From an uncultured Caulobacter sp. (lineage in GTDB: Bacteria > Pseudomonadota > Alphaproteobacteria > Caulobacterales > Caulobacteraceae): a stretch of 64,000 nucleotides of DNA. The stretch lies in NCBI RefSeq assembly GCF_947036865.1, contig NZ_CAMQSF010000014.1, positions 1 through 64,000 on the forward strand, written 5' to 3'. This document shows, one piece after another, positions 28,221-36,806 of this stretch. Position numbers and translations under genes: made by a program. Within the stretch, counting starts at the first letter, position 1. Every line of letters begins with the position of its first letter. The notes below the pieces were generated by a model. That model was not told the origin of the DNA. It searched no databases and saw nothing but the letters and a program-made list of their open reading frames with translations.

Positions 28221-29096
28221 CTATGGCCCCGCCAGCAGGATGGAGAGCAGGGGGTTGGGAAAGCGCCGGTTCTGGATGATGGCGTAGAAGCTCTCGGTGA
28301 TCCCAGGAACCTGGCACACCTCCACGAGGTCGCCGCGCGCCAGTTCGTCCCGAACCACGATCGGGGGAACCAGGGTAAGGCCGTCATGCTCGCGGGCGAA
28401 CAGGCGCAACATGGCCATGTCGTCGACTTCAGCGTGAACGTCGGGCGTCACGCCGGCCAAGTCCATGGCGCGATCGAACGCCCGTCGGATCTCGCTCTCG
28501 GGGCCCGGCAAGACCAAGGACGCGCCGTCCAGGGCGGCGGGGTAGTCAAAGGCGCTGGAGGCGGCGCCGGGGCGGGCGACGAGGCTGACGGTCTGGGCGT
28601 CGATCAGATGGCTGCGCAGCGAGCTTCGGGCGTCCAGCGGGGCCGGCGAATTGGCCAGGACGAGATCGAGGCTTCGCTCCTCCAGCCGCGCGAAGAGCTC
28701 GCGCGTGCCGCCCGAACTGACGGTCAGTTCGACGTCGGGCCGGGCGAGAAGCGGCCGCAGAAACCCGAGCTGGAAGTTGCGCGACAGGGTCGTCAGGGCG
28801 CCCACCCGCAGGCGTTTATGGGTCGCGGCGCTTCGGCCCTTGAGCGTGTCGAACAGCTCCTCGCCGGTCTCGAACACCGTGTTGGCGTAGTCCAGGGCGA
28901 TCTGCCCCGCCTCGGTCAAGACCAGCCGCCGACCCGCGCGGTCGAACAGAGCGACGCCCAGTTGCTGCTCAAGCTTTTGAAGTTGAACCGAAAGCGCCGA
29001 CTGCGAGACATTGAGCCGCCGCGCCGCGCGCGTCATGGCGCCCTCCTGGGCCACGACCCAGAAATAGCGCAGATGGTTGTAGTTCAAGCTCGCCAT
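28221..29096 (-). CDS. LysR-family regulator, NhaR-like
   Basis: This 291-residue LysR-type regulator has an N-terminal winged helix (LNYNHLRYFWVVAQEGAMTRAARRLNVSQSALS) typical of the NhaR subgroup, then a substrate-binding domain. It is divergent from dabB across a 99-bp AT-rich gap (29097-29195), which probably holds its binding site. A LysR gene beside dabB-dabA is known from characterised DAB operons, so control of inorganic-carbon uptake is the best guess. No Shine-Dalgarno is seen before the ATG at 29096. Confidence 0.88.
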   Translation of the reverse strand: MASLNYNHLRYFWVVAQEGAMTRAARRLNVSQSALSVQLQKLEQQLGVALFDRAGRRLVLTEAGQIALDYANTVFETGEELFDTLKGRSAATHKRLRVGALTTLSRNFQLGFLRPLLARPDVELTVSSGGTRELFARLEERSLDLVLANSPAPLDARSSLRSHLIDAQTVSLVARPGAASSAFDYPAALDGASLVLPGPESEIRRAFDRAMDLAGVTPDVHAEVDDMAMLRLFAREHDGLTLVPPIVVRDELARGDLVEVCQVPGITESFYAIIQNRRFPNPLLSILLAGP

Positions 29097-29195
29097 TCAT
29101 CTGTTTTATGAAAAATCCTGATCCAAACAATCAATTTTATCGAAGGCTAGCGGCGCTGTAGCTCTCCCTCCTGAAACCGGCGGGAGATTTCGGTG

Positions 29196-30728
29196 ATGTT
29201 GGAACCTTGGCTTGGAGCTGTCGCGGCAATCGCCGTCCTGACGCTGGGCGGGCTCGTCGCGATCGTCAGAGGCGCGAGCGGGCCACGCCAAGCCGGACTG
29301 ATCGCCGAGAGCGCGGCCGCGATCGCCGCAGGGCTGGTGCTGAGCGTCGGCGCCTGGGCGCTGGCGACGCCGGCCGCGGCGAGGGCGGGGGCCAACCTGC
29401 GGGTCGACGTGGCGTCGGTCTGCGTCGGCCTGCTGGTGACGCTGGTGGGCTGGGCCAGCCTGAGGTTCGCGCGGGTGCAACTGCGCGGAGAGCGGGGCGC
29501 TTCGGCGTTCTCCGGGTGGCTTTGCCTGACCTTGGCGGCGGGACTTCTGACCGCCTTTTCCGACCATATCGCCTTGACGGGCGTGGGCTGGGTGCTGGCC
29601 AGCCTCTGCCTGCACGCGCCGATCCGCTTTCGGTCGGAGCGTCCCGCCAGCCGCCGCGCGGCCTGGCGCAAGTTCTGGATCGACCGGGTCTCCGAGGTTC
29701 TGCTGGCCGGCGCGATCGCCATCCTGTGGGTCCGGGTCGGTGACGGCCGCTTCTCGGCCATAGCCGGCGCCTCCGCCGCGCTGGGCGGGTGGGGGGTTCT
29801 GGCCGCGTCACTCGCGGCCGCCGCGGTCGTGCTGCGTTCGGCTCAGGCGCCGTTCCAGGGCTGGCTGCTCGATCTGCTGGAGGCGCCGACGCCGGTCTCG
29901 GCCGTCCTGCACGCGGGCCTGATCAGCGCGGGCGGGCTGCTGCTGATGCGGCTTTCGCCCCTGATGGCGCACGCCCCGATGGTGATGGTCGCCCTGGCCC
30001 TGATCGGCGGCGCCAACGCCCTGATCGCCGGCCTGGTGCAGACCGCGCAGCCGGCCGCCAAGACCGCGCTGGTCTGGTCGACCGTCGCGCAGATGGGCTT
30101 CATGCTGCTGGAATGCGGGCTTGGCCTCTATCCGCTCGCCCTGCTGCACATCATCGCGCACGGCCTTTACAAGGCGCGGGCGTTCCTGTGGGCCTCCAGC
30201 GCCGTGCAGACCGTGGCCAAGCAGCGGCGCCTGGGCCCCGTCGCCGCGCCCGGTCCTCGGGCCATCGCCGCCGCGATGATCATCGCATTGATCTCCTATG
30301 GCGTCGCCGACGCCGTGTTTGGGCAGGCGGGGCGCCCGGTTCAGGCCCACGCCCTGGGCGCCATCCTGGTGCTCGGCGTCGGCTATCTGCTGGCCCAGGG
30401 CCTGGCGGACGCCGCGCCGCTTGGCCTGACCCTGCGCCTGGCGGGCGTGAGCCTGCTGGCCTTCCTCGCTTATTTCGCCCTCCAGGCGGTCGCGTGGCGA
30501 CTGACGGCCGGCGGCTTCGCGCCGGCCCCCGCGGCCGGGCCGCTTTGGATCGCGATCCTGGCCCTGACCTTGGTGACCTTCGCGGCGCTGGTGGTGTTCC
30601 AGGCGACCCTGCCGCGCTGGCGCGAGCACGCGCTGGTCCGGCGACTGCGAGTGCACCTGGCCAACGGTCTTTACCTTGATCTGATCCTCAATCGCCTGGT
30701 TCGCCGGGCGGCTCTTAAGGAGGCCTGA
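29196..30728 (+). CDS. dabB: DabB, proton-channel subunit of the inorganic-carbon transporter
   Basis: This 510-residue polytopic membrane protein is of the proton-antiporter M (NuoL/MrpA-like) family, with about 13 hydrophobic helices. The conserved segment QAPFQGWLLDLLEAPTPVSAVLHAGLISAGGLLLMRL is the typical NuoL-like motif. It is followed by DabA, so it is the energy-coupling subunit of a DAB (DABs accumulate bicarbonate) complex rather than a respiratory complex I subunit. ATG 29196 is chosen; a GTG directly in front at 29193 is equally possible. Confidence 0.9.
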   Translation: MLEPWLGAVAAIAVLTLGGLVAIVRGASGPRQAGLIAESAAAIAAGLVLSVGAWALATPAAARAGANLRVDVASVCVGLLVTLVGWASLRFARVQLRGERGASAFSGWLCLTLAAGLLTAFSDHIALTGVGWVLASLCLHAPIRFRSERPASRRAAWRKFWIDRVSEVLLAGAIAILWVRVGDGRFSAIAGASAALGGWGVLAASLAAAAVVLRSAQAPFQGWLLDLLEAPTPVSAVLHAGLISAGGLLLMRLSPLMAHAPMVMVALALIGGANALIAGLVQTAQPAAKTALVWSTVAQMGFMLLECGLGLYPLALLHIIAHGLYKARAFLWASSAVQTVAKQRRLGPVAAPGPRAIAAAMIIALISYGVADAVFGQAGRPVQAHALGAILVLGVGYLLAQGLADAAPLGLTLRLAGVSLLAFLAYFALQAVAWRLTAGGFAPAPAAGPLWIAILALTLVTFAALVVFQATLPRWREHALVRRLRVHLANGLYLDLILNRLVRRAALKEA

Positions 30729-30731
30729 GAC

Positions 30732-33080
30732 ATGGACGGCAATCTCACGCTCGTCGGCCTGGATCCGGCCGCCCTCGACTGGGCGCTGGATGCGATCCCG
30801 CCGGCCTTTCCGCTGGACGCGACCGTCGCGGTCAATCCGGTCCTGGGCTTCTCGCGCCTGGACCTGGGCCAGGCGAGCGCTCTGCTGGAAAAGACCGCCG
30901 GCGCGCGGCTGACGGCGCCTCGCGCCTGGTACGGACAGAAGATCGCCGGCGGCGAAATCACCTCCGGCGATCTCGACGAAGCCCTGAACGACGGGCCGGG
31001 CCCCAGAACCTTCACCGGGGTCGAGCGCCTGAAGTCCGCGGCGCGGAGCGACCGTCCCGCGCCGACGCCCCTGCCTTTGATCAGCGATCTGGCGCGGGCG
31101 CCCGGCGAGGCCGACTGGACCGCGTTCGTGACCGAACGGATCGCGACCTGGGCCTCGGCCTTCTTCGACCAGGGCCAGGCGCTGTGGGGACCCGCGCGCG
31201 AGCAAGACGCCTTCGCCGACTGGCGGGCCTTCGCGCGCGTCGATCTCGCGCCCGAACTCAGCGGCCTGCGGAAGTTCCGCGCTTTTGTCGGCGCGCTGGA
31301 CCCGAACCCGCGCGCGGTGATCGCGGAGATCGCTGAACGGCTGGGACTAAGGCCCGCCGCCCAGAAGGCCTACTTCCTGCGCGTGCTGCACGCGATGGGC
31401 GGCTGGAGCCAACTCGCGGCTCACCGCCGCTGGACGGCGCTGCGCGACGGGCGGTCGGACGCGACCCTCGAAGGCCTTTTGGCGGCGCGGCTCGCCTGGG
31501 AACTCTATTTCCAGGCGCGGGGCAGGGGAGGCGCGCCGGTCCATTCGCCCGATCTGAGCGAGACCTATGCGGGCGCCTTCGCGTCGGATCCGGAGGCCGA
31601 GATCGACGCCGCGCTGCATCGGGCCTACGAGGCGGCGCAACGGCGCGGTCTGTCCGAGCGGTTGACGACCGGCGCGCCGATCGCCGCCAAGCCCGGCCGG
31701 CCGGCTCTGCAGGCGGTGTTCTGCATCGACGTCCGCTCCGAGGTTTTGCGGCGGCATCTGGAACGCCAGGATCCGAGCATCGTCACGCTCGGCTTCGCGG
31801 GGTTCTTCGGGATCGGCGCTGGCTTTTCGCCGGGCATGGGAGAGGAGCCCGAGCATCGTTTGCCGGTCCTTCTCCAGCCGCAGGTTCACGCCCACGCCTG
31901 CCAGGGGGACGTTCGGCGGACCGAGCGCGCGCGCCTAGACGCGCGAACCGCGCGGGCGATCGAACGCTTCAAGACCGGCGCGGTGGCGGCTTTCGCCTTC
32001 GTGGAGTCCATGGGCCTGGGCTCGGTCAAGGATCTGATGGGCGCCCGCGCCAAGCCGTCGCCGGCGGCGCGGCCGGTGCTGGACGCGTCGCTCGACCAGC
32101 GGATCGCCCTGGCGCGCGGCGCCCTGAAAGGCATGGGCCTCGATCGCGACTTCGCGCCCACCGTGCTGATCGTCGGCCATGGCGCGAAGGTCCAGAACAA
32201 TCCGCACGCCAGCGCGCTGCAGTGCGGCGCGTGCGGCGGCCACGCGGGCGATGTCAATGCGCTGCTGCTGGCGGGCCTGCTGAACGACGCCGAGGTTCGG
32301 GCGGGCTTGGCCGAGAGCGGCCTTGTCATCCCGGCCGACACCCGGTTCTTCGCGGGACTGCACGACACCGCCAGCGACGCGGTCGAATGGCTGCGGGCGC
32401 ACGACCACAACGAAACCGATCAGCGGTCGCTTCAACAGGCGCGCGCCTGGCTCGACGCGGCCGCGCGGGCCGCCCGGGCCGAACGCGCCGATCGGCGTCC
32501 GGGCGCGGCCCTGTCGTCGAGCCCCGGGCGCGCGGCGCGGTCCTTCGCCGAGGTTCGGCCCGAGTGGGGCCTGGCGGGATGCCACGGCTTCATCATCGCG
32601 CCGCGCGCGCGGACCCGGGGCCTGGACCTCGACGGCGCCGTGTTCCTGCACGACTACGACCAGAGCCAAGATCCCGATTTCAAGGGACTGGAAGCCATCC
32701 TGACCGCGCCCGTCGTCGTGGCCAGCTGGATCAACCTGGCCTATTTCGGCGCGCGCGTCGCGCCGGAAATCTATGGCGGCGGCGACAAGCTGCTGCATAA
32801 CGTGGTGGGCGGCGTCTCGGTGGGCGAGGGCGGAAGCCTGACGCCTCGGCCGGGCCTGCCGTGGCAGTCGCTGTGGGGCGAACAGGACATCCATCCGCCT
32901 CGGCGCTTGGTCGTCGTGGTCGACGCGCCGGCGGCGGCGGTCGCCGAGATCCTCGACCGCCACCCGGATCTGAAGGCCTGGTTCGCCAGCGGCTGGCTGA
33001 CCCTGACGACCTTGGAGTCGAGCGGAGGTCTTGGCCCGCGTTGGTCGCCGAAAGCCAAGCGGCTGGGCGCGGATCTTTGA
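30732..33080 (+). CDS. dabA: DabA (DUF2309), carbonic-anhydrase-like subunit of the DAB transporter
   Basis: This 782-residue DUF2309/UPF0753 protein is of family-typical length. The zinc-site residues of the beta-carbonic-anhydrase-like fold are visible as Cys331 and Asp333 (VFCIDVRSE), His483 (IVGHGAKVQNNPHAS) and Cys498 (LQCGACGG). The C-x-D and H-x14-C spacing is the same as in characterised DabA. With DabB it is expected to hydrate CO2 vectorially, accumulating bicarbonate in the cytoplasm. It starts 3 nt after dabB with an AAGGAGG site. A perfect hairpin follows 9 nt after its stop. Confidence 0.95.
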   Translation: MDGNLTLVGLDPAALDWALDAIPPAFPLDATVAVNPVLGFSRLDLGQASALLEKTAGARLTAPRAWYGQKIAGGEITSGDLDEALNDGPGPRTFTGVERLKSAARSDRPAPTPLPLISDLARAPGEADWTAFVTERIATWASAFFDQGQALWGPAREQDAFADWRAFARVDLAPELSGLRKFRAFVGALDPNPRAVIAEIAERLGLRPAAQKAYFLRVLHAMGGWSQLAAHRRWTALRDGRSDATLEGLLAARLAWELYFQARGRGGAPVHSPDLSETYAGAFASDPEAEIDAALHRAYEAAQRRGLSERLTTGAPIAAKPGRPALQAVFCIDVRSEVLRRHLERQDPSIVTLGFAGFFGIGAGFSPGMGEEPEHRLPVLLQPQVHAHACQGDVRRTERARLDARTARAIERFKTGAVAAFAFVESMGLGSVKDLMGARAKPSPAARPVLDASLDQRIALARGALKGMGLDRDFAPTVLIVGHGAKVQNNPHASALQCGACGGHAGDVNALLLAGLLNDAEVRAGLAESGLVIPADTRFFAGLHDTASDAVEWLRAHDHNETDQRSLQQARAWLDAAARAARAERADRRPGAALSSSPGRAARSFAEVRPEWGLAGCHGFIIAPRARTRGLDLDGAVFLHDYDQSQDPDFKGLEAILTAPVVVASWINLAYFGARVAPEIYGGGDKLLHNVVGGVSVGEGGSLTPRPGLPWQSLWGEQDIHPPRRLVVVVDAPAAAVAEILDRHPDLKAWFASGWLTLTTLESSGGLGPRWSPKAKRLGADL

Positions 33081-33088
33081 GGACGGCT

Positions 33089-33124
33089 CGCGTATGCGGC
33101 GACCATTGCGTCGCCGCATACGCG
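33089..33124. repeat. Perfect 15-bp inverted repeat after dabA
   Basis: CGCGTATGCGGCGAC (33089-33103) pairs perfectly with GTCGCCGCATACGCG (33110-33124) around a 6-nt loop. It starts 9 nt after the dabA stop. No U-run follows, so it could be an mRNA 3' stabiliser, a rho-dependent end structure or a palindromic repeat. The rest of the 245-bp gap holds an AT-rich patch (33166-33205) that may be the promoter for the next gene. Confidence 0.75.
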
Positions 33125-33303
33125 GAACGGGGCGGAGCGAAGCCCGGGCGACTCCCGACCGTGATCAATGAATCGTCTAAGATATATTATCAGAAATAAT
33201 GAAACACCCTCGGCGTCTGAGCCTTCGGATGGTTTTCCGCGTCGCGTCTGCCATTTAGCGGCGTTTTTTATAGCGCGGAACCGCGCCCCCTGACCGCAAT
33301 TTC

Positions 33304-33319
33304 CCTCCTGCGCAGGAGG
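33304..33319 (+). promoter_or_regulatory. Ribosome-binding site buried in a 16-nt palindrome
   Basis: CCTCCTGCGCAGGAGG is fully self-complementary, and its 3' half is the AGGAGG Shine-Dalgarno of the gene starting at 33326. In RNA it can fold as a 6-bp stem with a GCGC loop, hiding the ribosome site. Confidence 0.7.
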
Positions 33320-33325
33320 TGCGTC

Positions 33326-34075
33326 ATGACGATCCGGAAAGAGAAATATCGGCGCTTGGCGCTCTGCGGGCTGGCGGCGCTGAGCGTCACGGCCTGCGCG
33401 ACCGGCCAAGGCAGCTTCGTGGCGGGCTCCGGCGGCTCGGCCGGCGGCGAAGACGCCCGCTTGGAGGATCCGTCTCTTGACGAGGCCGCGCCGGGTCTGA
33501 TGGCGGCCAGTGGCAACGCGCTGCTGCCAGGCGTCCGTGCGTCGACCCTGGCGGCTTCTCCGGGGCCTTCTTTGCTCGCGACGGGCCTTTCGGCCGGCCC
33601 CGCCGGCGGCGCTCTCGCGACGAACCTTTCCGTGGGACCGGTGGCGGCGAATCTCGACGCCTCGATCAATGCGCTCGGCGGCGCGCCATCGGCCAGCGTC
33701 GGCGCGGGATTGTCGTCAGCGCTAGGCTCGGCTCGGGTCGGCGCCAATCTCGGCGGCCCGCTGCTGGCGCTCAACGGCTCGCGTTCGGCCTTGCTGGGCG
33801 TCGCCGTCGCGGGACCTTCCGTGCTGGGCGCGACACCGAACCTCAACCTCAATGTCGGCGCGGCGCTCAATCCCGCCACCGCGGCGACCCAGACCTTGAT
33901 CAGCGTCGGCGCCAGCGCCACCCCGACCTCGCCCGCGTCGCCGACGCCGCCTTCGACGACGGGTCCGCCGCCCGTGCTGCCGCCCGCGCTGACTGTCCCC
34001 GGGGCCACGCCGCTACAGATCCTGCTTCCGCTGCTGACGACGGCCCGACCGCCCCTCCCCTTGCTCGGCCGTTAA
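33326..34075 (+). CDS. Low-complexity Ala/Gly/Leu/Ser-rich lipoprotein, unassigned
   Basis: This 249-residue protein has a lipoprotein signal peptide (LAALSVTAC, acylated Cys24). The mature part is dominated by Ala, Gly, Leu, Ser and Asn with loosely repeated elements such as VGANLGG, GLSAGPAGG and NLNLNVGAALN, then a Pro/Thr-rich stretch (about 195-225). No known domain was recognised. It is followed after 9 nt by a TpsB transporter gene, so it may be a partner, cargo or surface anchor of that secretion system (inference). The start sits behind a possible ribosome-site hairpin. Confidence 0.7.
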   Translation: MTIRKEKYRRLALCGLAALSVTACATGQGSFVAGSGGSAGGEDARLEDPSLDEAAPGLMAASGNALLPGVRASTLAASPGPSLLATGLSAGPAGGALATNLSVGPVAANLDASINALGGAPSASVGAGLSSALGSARVGANLGGPLLALNGSRSALLGVAVAGPSVLGATPNLNLNVGAALNPATAATQTLISVGASATPTSPASPTPPSTTGPPPVLPPALTVPGATPLQILLPLLTTARPPLPLLGR

Positions 34076-34084
34076 GGGATTCCG

Positions 34085-35704
34085 ATGCGAAAATGCTTCC
34101 TGCTCGCCGCGGCCGCGCTGGCGCTGCCGCTGATCGCCCATGCCCAGACGAGCACCAGCCGCGTCGTGCCCCAGGACCGTCCTGACCAGAACCCGAGGGC
34201 CGGCCACAACCGTCCCGCGCCAGGCCCGCGCGCGCCGCGCGGCCGCGCGCGATCGGCCCCGGTCGCCGCCTTTGTCTTGCGCGACGTGGTGGTCGAGGGC
34301 TCCACCTTGCCTCCCGACGAGGTGCGCGCCGCCTGGCGGCCGTTCGTCGGCCAAAGTCTGGACGCCACGGGCCTGGTCAGGGTCACGGACGCCCTCGCTC
34401 GCGTCTACGCGCGCCGGGGCCTGGCGATCTACACCGTCACGGTCCCGGACCAGACCTTCGACAACGGCGTTCTGCGCCTGAGGGCGCTGGAAGGCTACAT
34501 CTCCGAGGCCGTCGTCACCGCGCCCGCCGGCAGGGGCCGGGTCCAGGCCGATCGCTATGTCAGTCGGCTACGCGCCGAGCGTCCGCTGAAGCGCGCGACG
34601 CTGGAGCGTTACGTCTCGTTGATCCGCGACCTTCCCGGGACCACGAACGAGATGGCGCTCGAGAACGGCGACGGCGATACGGGTGTGCGCCTGCGTCTGA
34701 ACCTGAAGCCCCAGCCCGTCCAGATCGCGTTTTCCGTCAATAATCGCGGCACCAGCTATCTCGGCCGGACCCAGGTCCAGGCCGATCTCTACCTGAACGG
34801 GCTGCTGCGATCCGGCGACCAAACCCGCCTCACCGTCGCGCTCCCGACCGACACCGGCCGGTTTCAGTCCTACGGGCTGGGCCACGTGACGCCGATCGGC
34901 TCCGAAGGCCTGACCCTTGGCGTCAACGCCGGCTACCTGAAGACCAAGCCCAGCGTCGGCGGGCTGGTGGGCCACGCCAAGTCGGCCGGCGCCCAGCTCT
35001 CCTACCCTGTCCTGCGCGGTTACGAGCGAGACCTTTACGTCAATCTCTCGGTCGACGGCGTCGACAGCGACAACGCCTTCCTCGGCTATACCTTCGCCAA
35101 CGACAAGACCCGCGCCGCTCGGGCGGCGCTGTCGACCAGCACCCAGAAGACGCGCGGCCTGTGGTACGCCAGCGCGACCGTCAGCCAAGGCATCGACGGG
35201 CTGGGCGCGCGCGCGGACCCCGCGCTGGCCAAGCTGGATTTCCGCAAGTTGAACTTGCGCGGCGGCGCGGCGTGGAGTGTGGGAAAGCAGGCCGCCGTGC
35301 GGCTCAATGCCGCCGGCCAGGTCACGTCGGACCGGCTGCCGGGCGCCGAACAGTTCGCGGTCGGCGGCGACGAATTCGGGCGCGGCTACGAGGCCTCCGT
35401 GATCGCCGGCGACAGCGGCTACGCCGCCTCGGCCGAGCTCGCCTTCATTCCGGCCCGGACGCCGGCGGGGCTTGGGGGTTCGGAGTTCTACGGCTTCGTC
35501 GACGGCGGCAAGGTCTGGTATCGCGGACGTCTCGGCTACGCGACCTCCCACGCCGACTTGCGCTCGGCCGGCGGGGGCGTGCGGCTGCGCGTCCGCGACA
35601 AGGCCATCTTGCAGATCGAGGCCGCCAAGGCCCTGCCCAATGACTTGGCCTTCCTGGACAACCGCCCCTGGCGCGGCGTCGTCATGGTCAAGACGGTCTG
35701 GTAG
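34085..35704 (+). CDS. TpsB/ShlB-family outer-membrane secretion protein
   Basis: This 539-residue two-partner-secretion transporter has a signal peptide (ending IAHAQ), a basic Pro/Arg-rich linker, a POTRA domain (about 58-140: FVLRDVVVEGSTLPPDEV through GVLRLRALEGYI) and a ShlB-type 16-strand barrel to a terminal Trp. The cargo-binding POTRA opening is canonical. No filamentous-haemagglutinin-like TpsA is nearby, so the cargo is unknown; the adjacent lipoprotein and the Ser/Asn-rich protein are candidates. A strong terminator follows the gene. Confidence 0.87.
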   Translation: MRKCFLLAAAALALPLIAHAQTSTSRVVPQDRPDQNPRAGHNRPAPGPRAPRGRARSAPVAAFVLRDVVVEGSTLPPDEVRAAWRPFVGQSLDATGLVRVTDALARVYARRGLAIYTVTVPDQTFDNGVLRLRALEGYISEAVVTAPAGRGRVQADRYVSRLRAERPLKRATLERYVSLIRDLPGTTNEMALENGDGDTGVRLRLNLKPQPVQIAFSVNNRGTSYLGRTQVQADLYLNGLLRSGDQTRLTVALPTDTGRFQSYGLGHVTPIGSEGLTLGVNAGYLKTKPSVGGLVGHAKSAGAQLSYPVLRGYERDLYVNLSVDGVDSDNAFLGYTFANDKTRAARAALSTSTQKTRGLWYASATVSQGIDGLGARADPALAKLDFRKLNLRGGAAWSVGKQAAVRLNAAGQVTSDRLPGAEQFAVGGDEFGRGYEASVIAGDSGYAASAELAFIPARTPAGLGGSEFYGFVDGGKVWYRGRLGYATSHADLRSAGGGVRLRVRDKAILQIEAAKALPNDLAFLDNRPWRGVVMVKTVW

Positions 35705-35743
35705 TTGGATCGTACGGGGCTCGCCTCCCATGACGACGAAAAG

Positions 35744-35772
35744 AAAGGCCGCCCTCGCGAGGCGGCCTTTTT
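35744..35772 (+). terminator. Intrinsic terminator after the TpsB gene
   Basis: AAAGGCCGCC pairs perfectly with GGCGGCCTTT (10 bp, 7-nt loop) and is followed by a five-T run. It lies 40 nt after the stop. The A-rich left flank lets it work in both directions, also ending the convergent minus-strand gene. Confidence 0.9.
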
Positions 35773-35826
35773 CGTGGAGGCTGCGAAAGGCGAGCGGGCG
35801 CGGCGAGGCCGCGCCCGGCCTGCCCG

Positions 35827-36426
35827 TCAGCGCGGCGTCGACGAGGAAGAGCTCTGCTGGCTCGAATTGTTCGAGCTGTTCGAGGTCGAGGACTGCCCCC
35901 CGCTGCGGTCGCTCGACGACCTGCTGGAGTTGTTCCAGCGATTGCCGCCCGAGCTGTGACGCTCGAAGCCGCCGAGGGTCACGCCATCGGTGCTGATCGG
36001 CACGCCGATGTTCAGGCCGCTCGACGAGGCGTTGGCGCTGTTGTTATTGGCCGAGTTCGCGCCGCCGCCGGAGCCGCCGTTGGCGCCGCCGCCATTGTTG
36101 GCGTTCGACGAGGCGTTATTGCTCGTCGTGTCGCGATAGGCCCCGACGTGCGGATCGACATGGATGCCGCCGATCGTGGTGTCGCGCAGGTTCGAGTTGT
36201 TGTCATGCCAGCGTTCGCCAGCCTTGCTGGCTTGCCGGTTCTGGACGTCGTTCTTCCAGGATTGGCTCGCGTTCGAGCTCTGCGAAGTGTTGGTCGAGCT
36301 GTTTTGCTGGCTGGTGCTGGAGCCGCGCCCCAGAAGGTTCATGCCGTTGCCGCTGCCGATCTGGGCGAAGGCGGGCGCGGCGATCAAGGTCAGCGCGGCG
36401 GCGCCGGTCAGAAGATAGGTACGCAC
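35827..36426 (-). CDS. Exported Ser/Asn-rich low-complexity protein
   Basis: This 199-residue protein has a signal peptide (cleavage after APAFA, residue 21). It starts at a GTG with an AGGAGA site 7 nt upstream. The mature part is rich in Ser, Asn, Gly and Gln. Only a short central segment (about 56-100, ERWHDNNSNLRDTTIGGIHVDPHVGAYRD) is compositionally normal. A Gly/Asn stretch and a Ser-rich tail follow. The function is unknown; a surface or matrix protein is possible. It is convergent with the TpsB gene across the bidirectional terminator. Confidence 0.75.
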   Translation of the reverse strand: MRTYLLTGAAALTLIAAPAFAQIGSGNGMNLLGRGSSTSQQNSSTNTSQSSNASQSWKNDVQNRQASKAGERWHDNNSNLRDTTIGGIHVDPHVGAYRDTTSNNASSNANNGGGANGGSGGGANSANNNSANASSSGLNIGVPISTDGVTLGGFERHSSGGNRWNNSSRSSSDRSGGQSSTSNSSNNSSQQSSSSSTPR

Positions 36427-36578
36427 TTATAATTCTCCTGAATTTATTGCATAGATCCATCGACGAAAGCCGATGAATAGAAAACTCGTCGTGAAACTGT
36501 TAGTTTCGATATTTGATTTCTGATTGCGCCGTCGGTAACATATCCTATTCAGCGCTATAGATTACAAATATTCGGAAT

Positions 36579-36731
36579 ATGCCTACGGTTATGCTGATGG
36601 CGCTTGGAATTATACTGACGTTAAATTTGGTCGCTTGGGCCTTTCAGCTCGTCGGCCGGCGCCACCGAGCAGAAGCGCGCGCCGCTCATCGCGAGGCTGT
36701 CGCGAGACGCGAATGGCGACGCTTTGGATGA
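36579..36731 (+). CDS. Possible 50-residue single-pass membrane protein
   Basis: A short ORF lies within the 380-bp AT-rich gap between two minus-strand genes (36427-36806). Its translation has one hydrophobic helix (about 4-26) followed by a strongly basic amphipathic tail (RRHRAEARAAHREAVARREW). The ribosome site is poor (GGA close to the ATG). The base-composition shift from AT-rich to GC-rich inside the ORF is odd. The rest of the gap holds the promoter of the Ser/Asn-rich gene and nothing else recognised. Confidence 0.35.
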   Translation: MPTVMLMALGIILTLNLVAWAFQLVGRRHRAEARAAHREAVARREWRRFG

Positions 36732-36806
36732 TTTCACACGGACCCAAGGGCTCTAGGCTCCGCCGCTTCCCTGGTCAGGAAAGCGGCCGTGGCCCGATGA
36801 CAGACC

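Noticed and set aside
28090..28317. 76-codon N-terminal extension of the alginate-lyase frame
   Set aside because: It covers the promoter and operator and the end of the LysR gene; the TTG at 28089 opens a signal peptide behind a GGGAGG site.
29196..30728. Complex I NuoL or Mrp antiporter subunit
   Set aside because: No other nuo or mrp genes are adjacent and a complete DabA follows after 3 nt, so DabB is the better call.
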